Position numbers and translations under genes: made by a program | Notes under the pieces: generated by a model | The model's input: the letters and a program-made list of their open reading frames with translations, nothing else | What the model was told of the DNA's origin: nothing | Database searches by the model: none | Shown: piece after piece, positions 35,247 through 42,664 of the stretch | How positions within the stretch are numbered: position 1 is the stretch's first letter | Layout of the letters: each line of letters begins with the position of its first letter | From: Salegentibacter sediminis | GTDB taxonomy: Bacteria > Bacteroidota > Bacteroidia > Flavobacteriales > Flavobacteriaceae | Assembly (NCBI RefSeq): GCF_002078605.1 | Contig: NZ_MSJR01000011.1 | Location: forward strand, 27,387 to 91,386 | DNA: 64,000 bases | Direction of reading: 5' to 3'

Positions 35247-35741
35247 ATGAAGTTCGGGAAGGAAGAAAAACGATTCTGGAAAACTAAATTTTCGTTTGGA
35301 TTAAATAACATTCCATATGAAGTTGAGCATTTAAGCTTCAGGGATGAATATTTGACCAACGAGGAGCTTTGCTTTATCACTTCCAGAATCAAACGAATAG
35401 AAAGATTGGATCTGGATAGTACTTCTATTGACGATGACGGAATTCCATGCCTTTTGGAAATGGATTATATAGGAGAACTTAGGCTGGTAAATCTTGATAT
35501 TACAGATAAGTCTATTAATACACTACTAAAGCTTCAGTCGCTAAAGTTCCTTCATCTTGGCTCTACACAGGTAAGTTGTGATGGAGTCTTAAAACTAGCC
35601 GACCTGCCTAATTTAAAAGAACTATTTGCAAGTCCTGAAAAAGTAGAGAAAGATAAACTGGATAACTTTATAAAACGTTCGTCAGATTGTGAGCTAATCA
35701 TTAATAGTAAGCCTTATTCTAAAATTAGTTATGGGTTTTGA
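35247..35741 (+). CDS. Leucine-rich-repeat-like protein
   Basis: 164 residues, no signal peptide. About four LRR units are visible (IERLDLDSTSIDDDGIPCL, IGELRLVNLDITDKSINTLL, LKFLHLGSTQVSCDGVLKL, LKELFASPEKVEKD), each with the L-x-L-x-x-T/D-I-x-D pattern. Probably cytosolic and involved in protein contact. It follows the yegP stub by 60 bp. Nothing nearby suggests its partner. Confidence 0.7.
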   Translation: MKFGKEEKRFWKTKFSFGLNNIPYEVEHLSFRDEYLTNEELCFITSRIKRIERLDLDSTSIDDDGIPCLLEMDYIGELRLVNLDITDKSINTLLKLQSLKFLHLGSTQVSCDGVLKLADLPNLKELFASPEKVEKDKLDNFIKRSSDCELIINSKPYSKISYGF

Positions 35742-35842
35742 CAAGTGTTGGTTTCAATAATTGAAATCAGAATTTTCATTTTTCAACCGGTTGCGGGCAG
35801 TAAGGAGTAATAGATTCAGGGTTCCCGTATTTGTATCGATCC

Positions 35843-36050
35843 CTATAGGTTTCCGATTAAATAACCTGCACTAAAAAAACCAATAAGTGTTAATATCCAT
35901 TTCAAAGTTTCAGAGTTACTTTTTTGAAGTTTTAAAGCGGTGAGCTGTTGCTGCTGGAGGATGTTATTTTTCTTTTGAAGTATAATCTGGAAGTCTTTGG
36001 TTTGGTTGGTTTTTTCCAGGTTTTTTACAAGGGAAGTTAGAGTGGCTATA
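35843..36050 (-). pseudogene. N-terminally truncated coiled-coil/TM protein (mobilization-protein remnant)
   Basis: The minus-strand frame ending at 35843 encodes LVKNLEKTNQTKDFQIILQ..., a coiled coil, and a C-terminal TM helix (ETLKWILTLIGFFSAGYLIG). The architecture, small coiled coil plus tail anchor, resembles the relaxase-linked protein encoded at 39895-40296. Its start region runs into the MIT_C fragment on the other strand (from about 36050), so both genes appear cut at the same point. No suitable start codon apart from one inside the other gene. Confidence 0.45.
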
Positions 36051-36052
36051 AG

Positions 36053-36370
36053 TTGCTTGCAGATAAAAAAGAATCGGATACCGAAGTCAAGCTTCATTTG
36101 GTTACTACCTGTGATGAAGAATATCTGGAAACCACTACAGAAGCATTTGATAGTATGGCATATTCTGTAGAAAGCATGGGAATTATTTTAACCTATGAAT
36201 TCGATAATTACATACACGACCGCTATATCGCATTGGACAATGGCTGGAAGATCATCCTGGGGCGCGGTCTTGATATCTGGCAGAAAACCGGCGGATGGTA
36301 TGACATCAATGAATATGTGCAAGAGAAGCGGCTTTGTAAGAGTTGTGAGGTTACGTTTTTGAAAATTTAA
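36053..36370 (+). pseudogene. 5'-truncated MIT_C (phospholipase-D-like) domain protein
   Basis: 105 codons open from a TTG; no ATG. The sequence LHLVTTCDEEYLETTTEAFDSM, then ILTYEFDNYIHDRYIALDNG and WKIILGRGLDIWQKTGGWYD matches the MIT C-terminal (PLD-like) domain known from MITD1 (HDRxIxLDNGWxIxxGRGLD). In bacteria this domain is the tail of larger proteins, so the N-terminal part is missing here. It faces a truncated mob-like gene, marking a recombination junction near 36050. Confidence 0.6.
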
Positions 36371-36387
36371 TAAAAGCGCAATATTTT

Positions 36388-37193
36388 TTAATACCGTAAT
36401 TCCGGTGGCTTCTTTCTCATAATTGGCGGCATCTCGTGAGGATAGCGTTCTATTTTCCTGTCTTCTTCTTTTTTCTTACAGGTGCGACAAAGGACCATCA
36501 ACCTATCAGGGTGGGAGACTTGGTTTTTAAAATTCGTTTTTAGTGGATTGATCGGGAAGGATTGCTTTTTGTTTTCGGAATATTGGTTCAAGATACTTTT
36601 TAGGAGTTTTCTTTTGTTGATTGTTTCTTTTTCAATTACCTCGGGGAACTCCATACTTTTGCAACGCTGACAACATGAATTTTCCTTAAGATATTGTGCA
36701 TGAACCTCCTTTTCCCAAATATCCAATAAAGGAGTCAAATGATTTGTAAGCTGTTTTTTTGTACCTATAAATGAATTGGATTCAACTTTCCGAATTTCCT
36801 TTTGAGGGAACAGGCTTTTCAGAAATGCTATAACTTTTTGAGTAAGATTTTTCCTTTTGTGTTTATTTTTACGAATTCTTACCCTTTTGAGATTGGATTT
36901 CCTATGAGTAGCAAGGGTTTGGGATGTAGGAGTTTGTACCTGTAAAATGCTTTGATAGCTGCTCTATAGAGACCATGACTTTGATGTCCCATTTCTGAAA
37001 ATCTTCCATCGCTTTCATAGCAATTTTTGATCTTTTCAACCTCTTTCAGGTCTTTGGCATGAATATCTGTTGGTCTACCGGTATATTGACTGTAATGCTC
37101 GGAAAGTTTATGGATAGCCCGGGAATAACTGTAACCTGTTATCTCCAGTTTTCCTTCTTCACGAATCAACCAGGATTTAAAATTTTCATCCAT
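36388..37193 (-). pseudogene. HNH-type nuclease-like gene broken by a frameshift
   Basis: The first 95 codons (37193 to about 36900; MDENFKSWLIREEGKLEITG...) form a helical N-domain like those preceding HNH nucleases. The frame then stops (36879), but the next frame is open across the same point and continues ATHRKSNLKRVRIRKNKHK... to 36388, with a Zn-binding pair C-QRC ... LCRTCKKK typical of HNH folds. Joining the two frames near 36900 gives one protein of about 268 residues. The usual catalytic HNH histidines are not obvious, so activity would be doubtful even if repaired. Confidence 0.6.
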
Positions 37194-37525
37194 CTAAAAC
37201 TTATTTCCAATAAATTTAAGGTTTTTATTTGTAATTATTTTCCTGATACATATACTGTTAAGTATATTTTTGATCAATATTAGATAGTTTAAGTTTAGCT
37301 TTTATGCTCAGGGGAAGTATGGGAATTGAATCTAGGAATTGCAGTGTATAAAATTCTAAATTTAATTATATGGATTTCGCTTAATTTTACCCTTTTTGAA
37401 CTTTCGGATCCTTTCCCCGAAAACATCGTATAGCTAACATCGGTTTATCGCAAATAACGTGTCTGTCTCTAGGAATCAGCTAATCTTAACTTTGAGAACA
37501 AATAGTTCAACTTTTTGAATCTCTG
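37194..37525. other. Spacer between HNH remnant and hipT
   Basis: 332 bp, AT-rich; no reading frame, repeat or hairpin that I can support. Confidence 0.5.
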
Positions 37526-38509
37526 TTACGCATTTATTTTTTGCAGTTGCTTCAATCGATATTCATAATCCTGAATATAATTTCGCTTTGTGGATTCCTC
37601 CAAAAAGGATGCCTGGGTTAGTTTGATGACTTCTTTAGAATTCTCCATCATAATTGTCATGATCTCATTGAACTGTTTCGGTTTTATCTCCACTTGTTCT
37701 GCCAGAATTTGGAACTGTCCTGCAATTGTTGTCTGGGCCATACTTTTGGGCAATAATCCTTCTTCCAGGGCAAAATCACTATCATCCACATGGATACGGG
37801 TATTGAGTAAGTCGTACGCCGGACTTAACCGGTGATCTCCCATAGGTGTTTCCAGAATGGCAAAGTTTTTCAGGTGGGCATCACCATTGGAAAACAAATA
37901 ATTAAATACCAGGAGTTTATATAATTTAGGCGTTTCAATGCGATAAGCCGGCAGGAATTTTTTCATCAACTGGAATAATTCCAGGTAATTACATTCATAT
38001 TTATAATGCTCACCATGTGTTTGGGGAGTTTTACCGGCAAGGGTGGCAAAATCTTCTTTGGCTTTTTTAGAACCGTCCGGGTTTATATCAAAACGTTTAG
38101 TAATATACGCCGGAGCATCATTTTTAAAAAAGATAAGCGCATTTTCGGCGGTTTCAATATTATAAACCTGGCGTGCGATCTGCATAGTTAAATGCTCGTT
38201 GGCAGGCATTTGGTCACGCTTCTTACCGACAGTGGGAATGGGTTTCAATATATACGTTCCTCGCTCACCTTTTTGGATGAGGCGCAATTTATTTTTTTCC
38301 AGGATTACAGAGAACTTCTCCTGCACTCCGGAAATAGAAATACGTTTTTGATTATCCTCAAAGAGTTTATCGGTTTGCGGGTTAGAATTTGGCGCATCAT
38401 AAGGCAGCACGTGGGAAACCTTACGTCCATCAAAAACCCGTTTCAAACAGGTCCTGCTATAACTACTATATCCTTCGGCTAAGGTTCCGGGGCAATAATC
38501 TACTTTCAT
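37526..38509 (-). CDS. hipT: HipT-like serine/threonine kinase toxin (HipA C-terminal part)
   Basis: 327 residues: a HipA kinase lacking the first HipA subdomain, which is a separate gene here. The Gly-rich loop RISISGVQEKF carries the SIS motif (S58, S60) that is the autophosphorylation site in E. coli HipT. Catalytic loop SNGDAHLKNFAI gives D210, K214, N215, and the Mg-binding SPAYDLLNT gives D233. HipA-family toxins phosphorylate aminoacyl-tRNA synthetases and arrest growth. ATG overlaps the stop of the HipS gene by 4 bp. Third gene of hipB-hipS-hipT on the minus strand. Full length for a HipT (about 335). Confidence 0.88.
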   Translation of the reverse strand: MKVDYCPGTLAEGYSSYSRTCLKRVFDGRKVSHVLPYDAPNSNPQTDKLFEDNQKRISISGVQEKFSVILEKNKLRLIQKGERGTYILKPIPTVGKKRDQMPANEHLTMQIARQVYNIETAENALIFFKNDAPAYITKRFDINPDGSKKAKEDFATLAGKTPQTHGEHYKYECNYLELFQLMKKFLPAYRIETPKLYKLLVFNYLFSNGDAHLKNFAILETPMGDHRLSPAYDLLNTRIHVDDSDFALEEGLLPKSMAQTTIAGQFQILAEQVEIKPKQFNEIMTIMMENSKEVIKLTQASFLEESTKRNYIQDYEYRLKQLQKINA

Positions 38510-38838
38510 TTAGATTCTTTAATTTTTTTGACAGTGATTGCGCCTACCGTATCATAACGAGCGGTATTCATAAGAATCCCAAAGTAATCATCGGTATCCA
38601 ATCGATTTGCCTGACATACGATTTGTTTGTTCGCACCTTCGGGAAGCATATTATAAAAAAATGGGAATAGGTACTCAGAGTGATATTCCGGTTGAGATCG
38701 AGGCAGAGTAAGACTAATAGAAGGATTTTCCGGATCAGCTAACCATGAGTCAAGATAACGGAAGCTAAAACTTCCGTTATCATGCTGTTTTAGTATACCC
38801 GCTTCTTTCCCTTTATAGAATATAGTCGCTTGTCTCAT
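38506..38838 (-). CDS. hipS: HipS-like protein (HipA N-subdomain 1), probable antitoxin
   Basis: 110 residues, equal to the N-terminal HipA_1/Couple_hipA domain (AGILKQHDNGSFSFRY, SISLTLPRSQPEYHSEYLFPFFYNMLPEG, LDTDDYFGILMNTARYDTVGAI). In classic HipA this domain is fused to the kinase; in E. coli O127 it is a separate antitoxin, HipS, that inhibits HipT. Here it lies 7 bp after hipB and overlaps hipT by 4 bp, the same order. Role by analogy. Confidence 0.85.
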   Translation of the reverse strand: MRQATIFYKGKEAGILKQHDNGSFSFRYLDSWLADPENPSISLTLPRSQPEYHSEYLFPFFYNMLPEGANKQIVCQANRLDTDDYFGILMNTARYDTVGAITVKKIKESK

Positions 38839-38845
38839 ATATTAC

Positions 38846-39055
38846 TTATACTTTTTTGACCTGTAGCGTAATTTCCATTCCGAGGATATCCGTAATTTTT
38901 TGTAAGGATTCCAGGGTAGGGTTGGCCTGACCGGTTTCGATCTTGTATAGCGTATTGATTCCGACATCAGCCATATCGGCTAATTGTTTCTGCGTGATTC
39001 GCATGGTATCGCGACGCTGTTGAATTAGCTCTCCAATCTTCTGCTTTGCTTCCAT
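38846..39055 (-). CDS. hipB: HipB-like XRE-family DNA-binding protein
   Basis: 69 residues, one helix-turn-helix (RITQKQLADMADVGINTLYKIETGQANPTLESLQKI). First gene of the hipBST operon. Upstream are three palindromes CACA-N6-TGTG that it probably binds to repress the operon. In tripartite systems HipB helps HipS neutralise the kinase and is the DNA-binding part. Confidence 0.88.
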   Translation of the reverse strand: MEAKQKIGELIQQRRDTMRITQKQLADMADVGINTLYKIETGQANPTLESLQKITDILGMEITLQVKKV

Positions 39056-39460
39056 AGACTTAATTTTACCATCTTAAACCCACACTATATTGTGAAAAAT
39101 TAATTCAAAATTTCTTGTGGATATAAAAATACGTTAAAATACACACTTTAATGTGAAAATTAATGTATTTATATCTTTAGTAATTGAAATTCATATATAA
39201 ATCACATTATAATGTGATTATGAATGTACGGTGGAGTATGGTTAGAAATAAGTTTATCCCTTGAATTTAAATTTATCTGAAGGAATAATTAAGCGAAGAA
39301 CCTACCAAACTGATGGGGTAGGGAAATTCCAATTGATATATAATTCATTAAAAACTTAATATTTGATTTAGGAGAGGACAAACCTAAAATATGACAGATT
39401 ACCTTTAATTTTTCGGTTCCTGATATAATTTTCGCCTATGTAATTTTAAAAATTTGAGAC
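39056..39460. promoter_or_regulatory. hipBST control region with three evenly spaced operators
   Basis: Three palindromes with CACA-N6-TGTG cores: CACACTATATTGTG (39081-39094), CACACTTTAATGTG (39142-39155) and CACATTATAATGTG (39203-39216, flanked by T/A). Successive sites start exactly 61 bp apart, about six helical turns, on one face of the helix. The first is 26 bp before the hipB start. The rest of the stretch to 39460 shows no gene. Confidence 0.75.
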
Positions 39461-39741
39461 ATAGAAAATTCAATTTTATTAGAAAAGCTTACCAAAGAAG
39501 AACTGTTAGCGAACCTTAGGTCGATCGTTCGTGAAGAGTTAGAAGAATTTAAAAACAATTTACCCGAATTAGTTAATGATGATGATCTATAACCAGAAAT
39601 GAAGTGGCAGACCTGCTTCAGATTGATCTTTCCACTATTCATAACTGGACACGTAAAGGAAGACTTAAATCCTTTGGAATCGGAAGTAGAGTATATTTTC
39701 GACGCAGGGATATTGATGAAGCTTTAATACCTTTAAGATAG
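39461..39741 (+). pseudogene. Frameshifted excisionase-like HTH gene
   Basis: One frame reads ENSILLEKLTKEELLANLRS... to ...LPELVNDDDL-stop (about 39595). The next frame continues TRNEVADLLQIDLSTIHNW and GRLKSFGIGSRVYFRRRDID to 39741. Together they make a typical HTH_17 (MerR-like/excisionase) protein of about 93 residues. One base is missing at the junction and the start codon is ATA, so it is dead. Intact versions accompany mobile elements of Bacteroidota; a live paralogue is at 43858. Confidence 0.65.
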
Positions 39742-39823
39742 AAAGGATTGAGTAACTAATTCAGCACTCAGTTTAATATGTATAACCTCCCCCCATATCT
39801 ACCATAACTTACCTGCGCCGGAT

Positions 39824-39879
39824 CCTATGCTGTTTTTATAACGTACGGGAAGTTAAGTGTAAAGTAAAAACAGCATAGG
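39824..39879. other. Candidate oriT stem-loop downstream of the mobilization genes
   Basis: Perfect 15-bp inverted repeat CCTATGCTGTTTTTA (39824-39838) / TAAAAACAGCATAGG (39865-39879) with a 26-bp loop (TAACGTACGGGAAGTTAAG...). GCGC flanks both outer ends. A second, smaller inversion (TAACTTACCTGCG / CGTACGGGAAGTTA) overlaps it. It lies 16 bp past the end of the mob operon. Position and shape suit an oriT; a terminator is less likely because no U-tract follows. Confidence 0.45.
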
Positions 39880-39894
39880 GCGCATTCTACTTTT

Positions 39895-40296
39895 TCATTC
39901 TAGAGTATTATCTCCTTTATGAATTGGAACTTCTTTACTTAGCTGCCTATATAATTTTTGATTCATATTTTGGCTTTCAATCACCTTATAGGTGAGGTAA
40001 CTAAGTGATATCAGTAGTACCAATAAAACACTGAGAAGTAATCTTGCCAGGCTCTTAGGAAGGATATATGCCCTTTCCAGCTTTAAATGTATTAGTTCCA
40101 GGTTGCCTGTTCTTATATTTTCCTTTTGCTGCTGGATCTTAAGAAAAGAATTCAAATGATTTTCTAAGACCTCAGTACTCAGCGGTACACTGGTTTTCTG
40201 CAATTTATTAGATAAATTCTCAAGGCGCTCAAGGGAAGATTTAAAATCAGCCATCTCATCGGCCATCAGTTCCATAATTTCATCTAGTTTTTTCAT
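39895..40296 (-). CDS. Mobilization-associated coiled-coil membrane protein
   Basis: 133 residues: N-terminal coiled coil (MELMADEMADFKSSLERLENLSNKLQ region), one TM helix (LLLSVLLVLLISLSYLTYKV, about 88-107) and a short tail. Proteins of this shape follow the relaxase gene in many Bacteroidota mobilizable elements. 17 bp after mobA, same operon. Function unproven; perhaps it positions the relaxosome at the membrane. Confidence 0.6.
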   Translation of the reverse strand: MKKLDEIMELMADEMADFKSSLERLENLSNKLQKTSVPLSTEVLENHLNSFLKIQQQKENIRTGNLELIHLKLERAYILPKSLARLLLSVLLVLLISLSYLTYKVIESQNMNQKLYRQLSKEVPIHKGDNTLE

Positions 40297-40313
40297 CGTT
40301 CAACATTTATAAT

Positions 40314-41180
40314 TCATATCCCTATTCCGGTATCCCTCACTATTTTTATAGCTCCTTTTACAAGCTCTTTGGTTATTTTGGTCGACAGATTGCCACTTAG
40401 CTGCACAGTTTTTTTTAATACCAGGAGGTTTTTTGGTGCTTCCCTTAGTCTAGTTAAACTCTGGTTTTGCGAGATCGAGGGAATTAACCTATTGCCGCTC
40501 ATCGACCGGTCGACTTCACTTGCTTTAAGGTTCACCCCTTTGTATTTCACCCGGAAGCCCTGCAGTTGATTCGCTTTATTGATAGTGGGGATTACTTCCA
40601 CCCTCTGAGCTTTCATTTTGCTTATATATTCATCCAGGGATTTTGGCCTTGACTGCAGTACCCGGTCATTTATACGCTTGATTTCCTGTCGTAAGCCCTT
40701 TAACTCATTAAGTCTTTCTCGTTGTACTTCCCGAACCCTGGTAAGCCCTAATTCTTTTGCTACATTATCGGCAGCGATCTGGCTTCGTTTTCCAATAAAG
40801 CTGTCATTGTAAGCCTTCCCATCAAAGCCAATTCTATTGGTATAGATATGAACATGGGTATGCGCTTTATCCCGGTGAACGAACCCAATAGATTGGTTGT
40901 TTTGTAGATTCATCTGCTTTAAAAACTTTTTAGCGAGTTCTTCCAGCTCTTTTTTGCTTAAATCCTTTCCGTCCTCAATTGTTGGGCTTACTATAAAGCT
41001 TAAGGTGTTATTGGTGCACCTGAGATTTTGAGACTGAATAATCTTAAATTCCTCGGCTATTTCAGCGGGGGTATCTCCGGCCACGTGTTCTCTCAGTACA
41101 ATTTCAGCCTCCTTCTCCTGGTTCCAGCCATAGGATATAGATACCCTTGTCCCGGAAATAGCATGTCCTTTCCCAATCAT
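40314..41180 (-). CDS. mobA: Relaxase, MobA/VirD2 type
   Basis: 288 residues with a relaxase/mobilization nuclease domain in the first 150. Candidate nicking Tyr17 in SISYGWN, and the metal-binding His cluster H102 with H107-x-H109-x-H111 in FVHRDKAHTHVHIYTNRIGF. Nicks one strand at oriT and stays covalently attached during transfer. The start overlaps the mobC stop by 4 bp (ATGA). Shorter than large plasmid relaxases but normal for Bacteroidota mobilizable elements. No VirD4 coupling protein or T4SS gene in the window, so helper-dependent. Confidence 0.9.
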   Translation of the reverse strand: MIGKGHAISGTRVSISYGWNQEKEAEIVLREHVAGDTPAEIAEEFKIIQSQNLRCTNNTLSFIVSPTIEDGKDLSKKELEELAKKFLKQMNLQNNQSIGFVHRDKAHTHVHIYTNRIGFDGKAYNDSFIGKRSQIAADNVAKELGLTRVREVQRERLNELKGLRQEIKRINDRVLQSRPKSLDEYISKMKAQRVEVIPTINKANQLQGFRVKYKGVNLKASEVDRSMSGNRLIPSISQNQSLTRLREAPKNLLVLKKTVQLSGNLSTKITKELVKGAIKIVRDTGIGI

Positions 41181-41473
41181 TTTTTAAGGGTTTTTAAATG
41201 TTCCCTGATTTCCCTGGCCAGGCTTTCTACAGCATTGGCCAGCTTTGGATCCCGCTTTTTAAACATATTCCCAATGCGGGTAAAGTTGTTCTTGTACTGT
41301 ACCAGCATCTGGTAAGACTGTAATTGTTCCGGAGTTATTCGTTCTACAATATTTCTATCAAAGGCCGCAGCACGGATATATTCTGAAAGGGAAATTCCTG
41401 CCCTGGCCGCTCTTCTTTTGAGCAGCTTCTTCTCGTAGATCGAGCAGCGAACCTGGATATATTCCCTTTTCAT
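41177..41473 (-). CDS. mobC: MobC-like relaxosome accessory protein
   Basis: 98 residues. N-terminal ribbon-helix-helix (IQVRCSIYEKKLLKRRAARAGISLSEYIRAAA) followed by a helical tail (NNFTRIGNMFKK), the pattern of bacterial mobilization protein MobC. Binds near oriT and assists the relaxase. First gene of the mob operon (mobC-mobA-39895 gene). Confidence 0.88.
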   Translation of the reverse strand: MKREYIQVRCSIYEKKLLKRRAARAGISLSEYIRAAAFDRNIVERITPEQLQSYQMLVQYKNNFTRIGNMFKKRDPKLANAVESLAREIREHLKTLKK

Positions 41474-41594
41474 TTTTTCTTTTTAAAATCTTTGCAACCA
41501 TCGGGCGTAAAGCAAGATTGTCATTACAATGACACATCTTGCTTTTCCCTTTCAACTGAAATTTTCCGATAGGCATTTACCAATTACCGACGCA

Positions 41595-42467
41595 TCAATT
41601 TTTTAAAGTCAAGGATTTTTCATCTTTCAATTTTTCATTTAGGTCAACATATCCGCGATAAGAATCACTATAATCGGTAACATTATCAAAAAGGTTTAAA
41701 AGCGAATTGGCTGCTTTTTTGCCTGCTGGGTCATTGTCCAGATAAATCAGGACCTTATCATATTTAGGGATGAGCATTTTAATTCTATCCAAAAAAGCAA
41801 GGGAATTTAAAATGATACAGTCTGAGCTTTGTACTAAGTCTTCATCGATGGTTGCCAGGGAAAGAAAATCAAACATCCCTTCCGTGATAAGTAGCTGTTT
41901 AGATCCTCTTTCAAAAAAGGAAAAGGTTTTTGGGCTACTTGAGGTTTTGTAGTATTTATTTCTAAGTTCCCAGCCTCCCTGATAATTTTGAAGACCAAGT
42001 GCAAAAAATCGTTTCCCCTTACATCCATACCAAACCTGCCTGCAGTATCTCCTGCCAATCTCAAAAGGTATATTCCGGGATTTCAGATAATCAATTAATG
42101 CTTTCAGGTGAATAAATTGAACATCCAGTATTCGGATTTCTGCCTCATTTAAAAGATGTTCAACATCCGGCGGGCTAAAAGAAAGAGATTCCATATCATT
42201 CTTTAAAAATTCGAGGGTTTCCCTTACAGACCAGGATTTTATAAGCATAATAAGATCTATGGCATTCCCTCCTTGTCCCAATCCGAAGTCGAACCATAAG
42301 TTTTTAATTAAAGAGACGCTAAAAGAGGCTTGCGTTTCTGACCGCAGGGGACTCAGAAACCAAGCTTCTTTTTCCGTTGTTCTGGTGGGAAAGTGCCCTA
42401 ATTTTGCCAGCGTTTTTACGATGCAAATATTACGGGCACTTTTACACGATAAGTTGTTTAAGTTCAT
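41595..42467 (-). CDS. DNA primase-like protein (CHC2-derived N-domain plus Toprim)
   Basis: 290 residues. The N-terminal CHC2-derived region keeps WFLSPLRSETQASFSV and LWFDFGLGQGGNAIDLIM but lacks the full zinc-binding Cys/His set, as in mobile-element primases of this group. The Toprim domain has LLITEGMFDFLSL (Glu) and VLIYLDNDPAGKKAA (Asp pair). It probably primes replication of the element or of the transferred single strand. A cluster of repeats and the VapE-type gene precede it. Confidence 0.85.
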   Translation of the reverse strand: MNLNNLSCKSARNICIVKTLAKLGHFPTRTTEKEAWFLSPLRSETQASFSVSLIKNLWFDFGLGQGGNAIDLIMLIKSWSVRETLEFLKNDMESLSFSPPDVEHLLNEAEIRILDVQFIHLKALIDYLKSRNIPFEIGRRYCRQVWYGCKGKRFFALGLQNYQGGWELRNKYYKTSSSPKTFSFFERGSKQLLITEGMFDFLSLATIDEDLVQSSDCIILNSLAFLDRIKMLIPKYDKVLIYLDNDPAGKKAANSLLNLFDNVTDYSDSYRGYVDLNEKLKDEKSLTLKN

Positions 42468-42486
42468 TTTTTAATTTTTAAGTTAC

Positions 42487-42658
42487 CTATTTACCCAGGC
42501 CAGTAAAACCAAGAGGTTTTATTCTTTTATTACTGTTATTCCTATCTACCTTAATTACCCGAGGGTAGATTGGGTAGATAGTTTTAGATATCTATTTACC
42601 CCCTAATCTCTCCGCTGTTGATGGCCTCTTCCGGACCACAGGGTATTAGGGTAAATAG
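42487..42658. repeat. Iteron-like cluster of CTATYTACC repeats (candidate replication origin)
   Basis: CTATTTACCC at 42487-42496 and 42592-42601, its inverse GGGTAAATAG at 42649-42658, and variants CTATCTACC (42542-42550) and GGGTAGATAG (42572-42581), the last two forming an inverted repeat around CCGAGGG. Five copies in 172 bp, all inside the spacer between primase and VapE-type helicase genes. Typical place and form for an origin or a replication-protein binding region. Confidence 0.55.
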
Positions 42659-42664
42659 TTTATA

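Noticed and set aside
35158..35741. yegP stub fused to the LRR gene
   Set aside because: In-frame TAA after nine codons and a different frame for the LRR gene, which has its own ATG at 35247.
40369..40569. Open frames antisense to mobA, mobC and primase
   Set aside because: Shadows of well-supported genes on the other strand.
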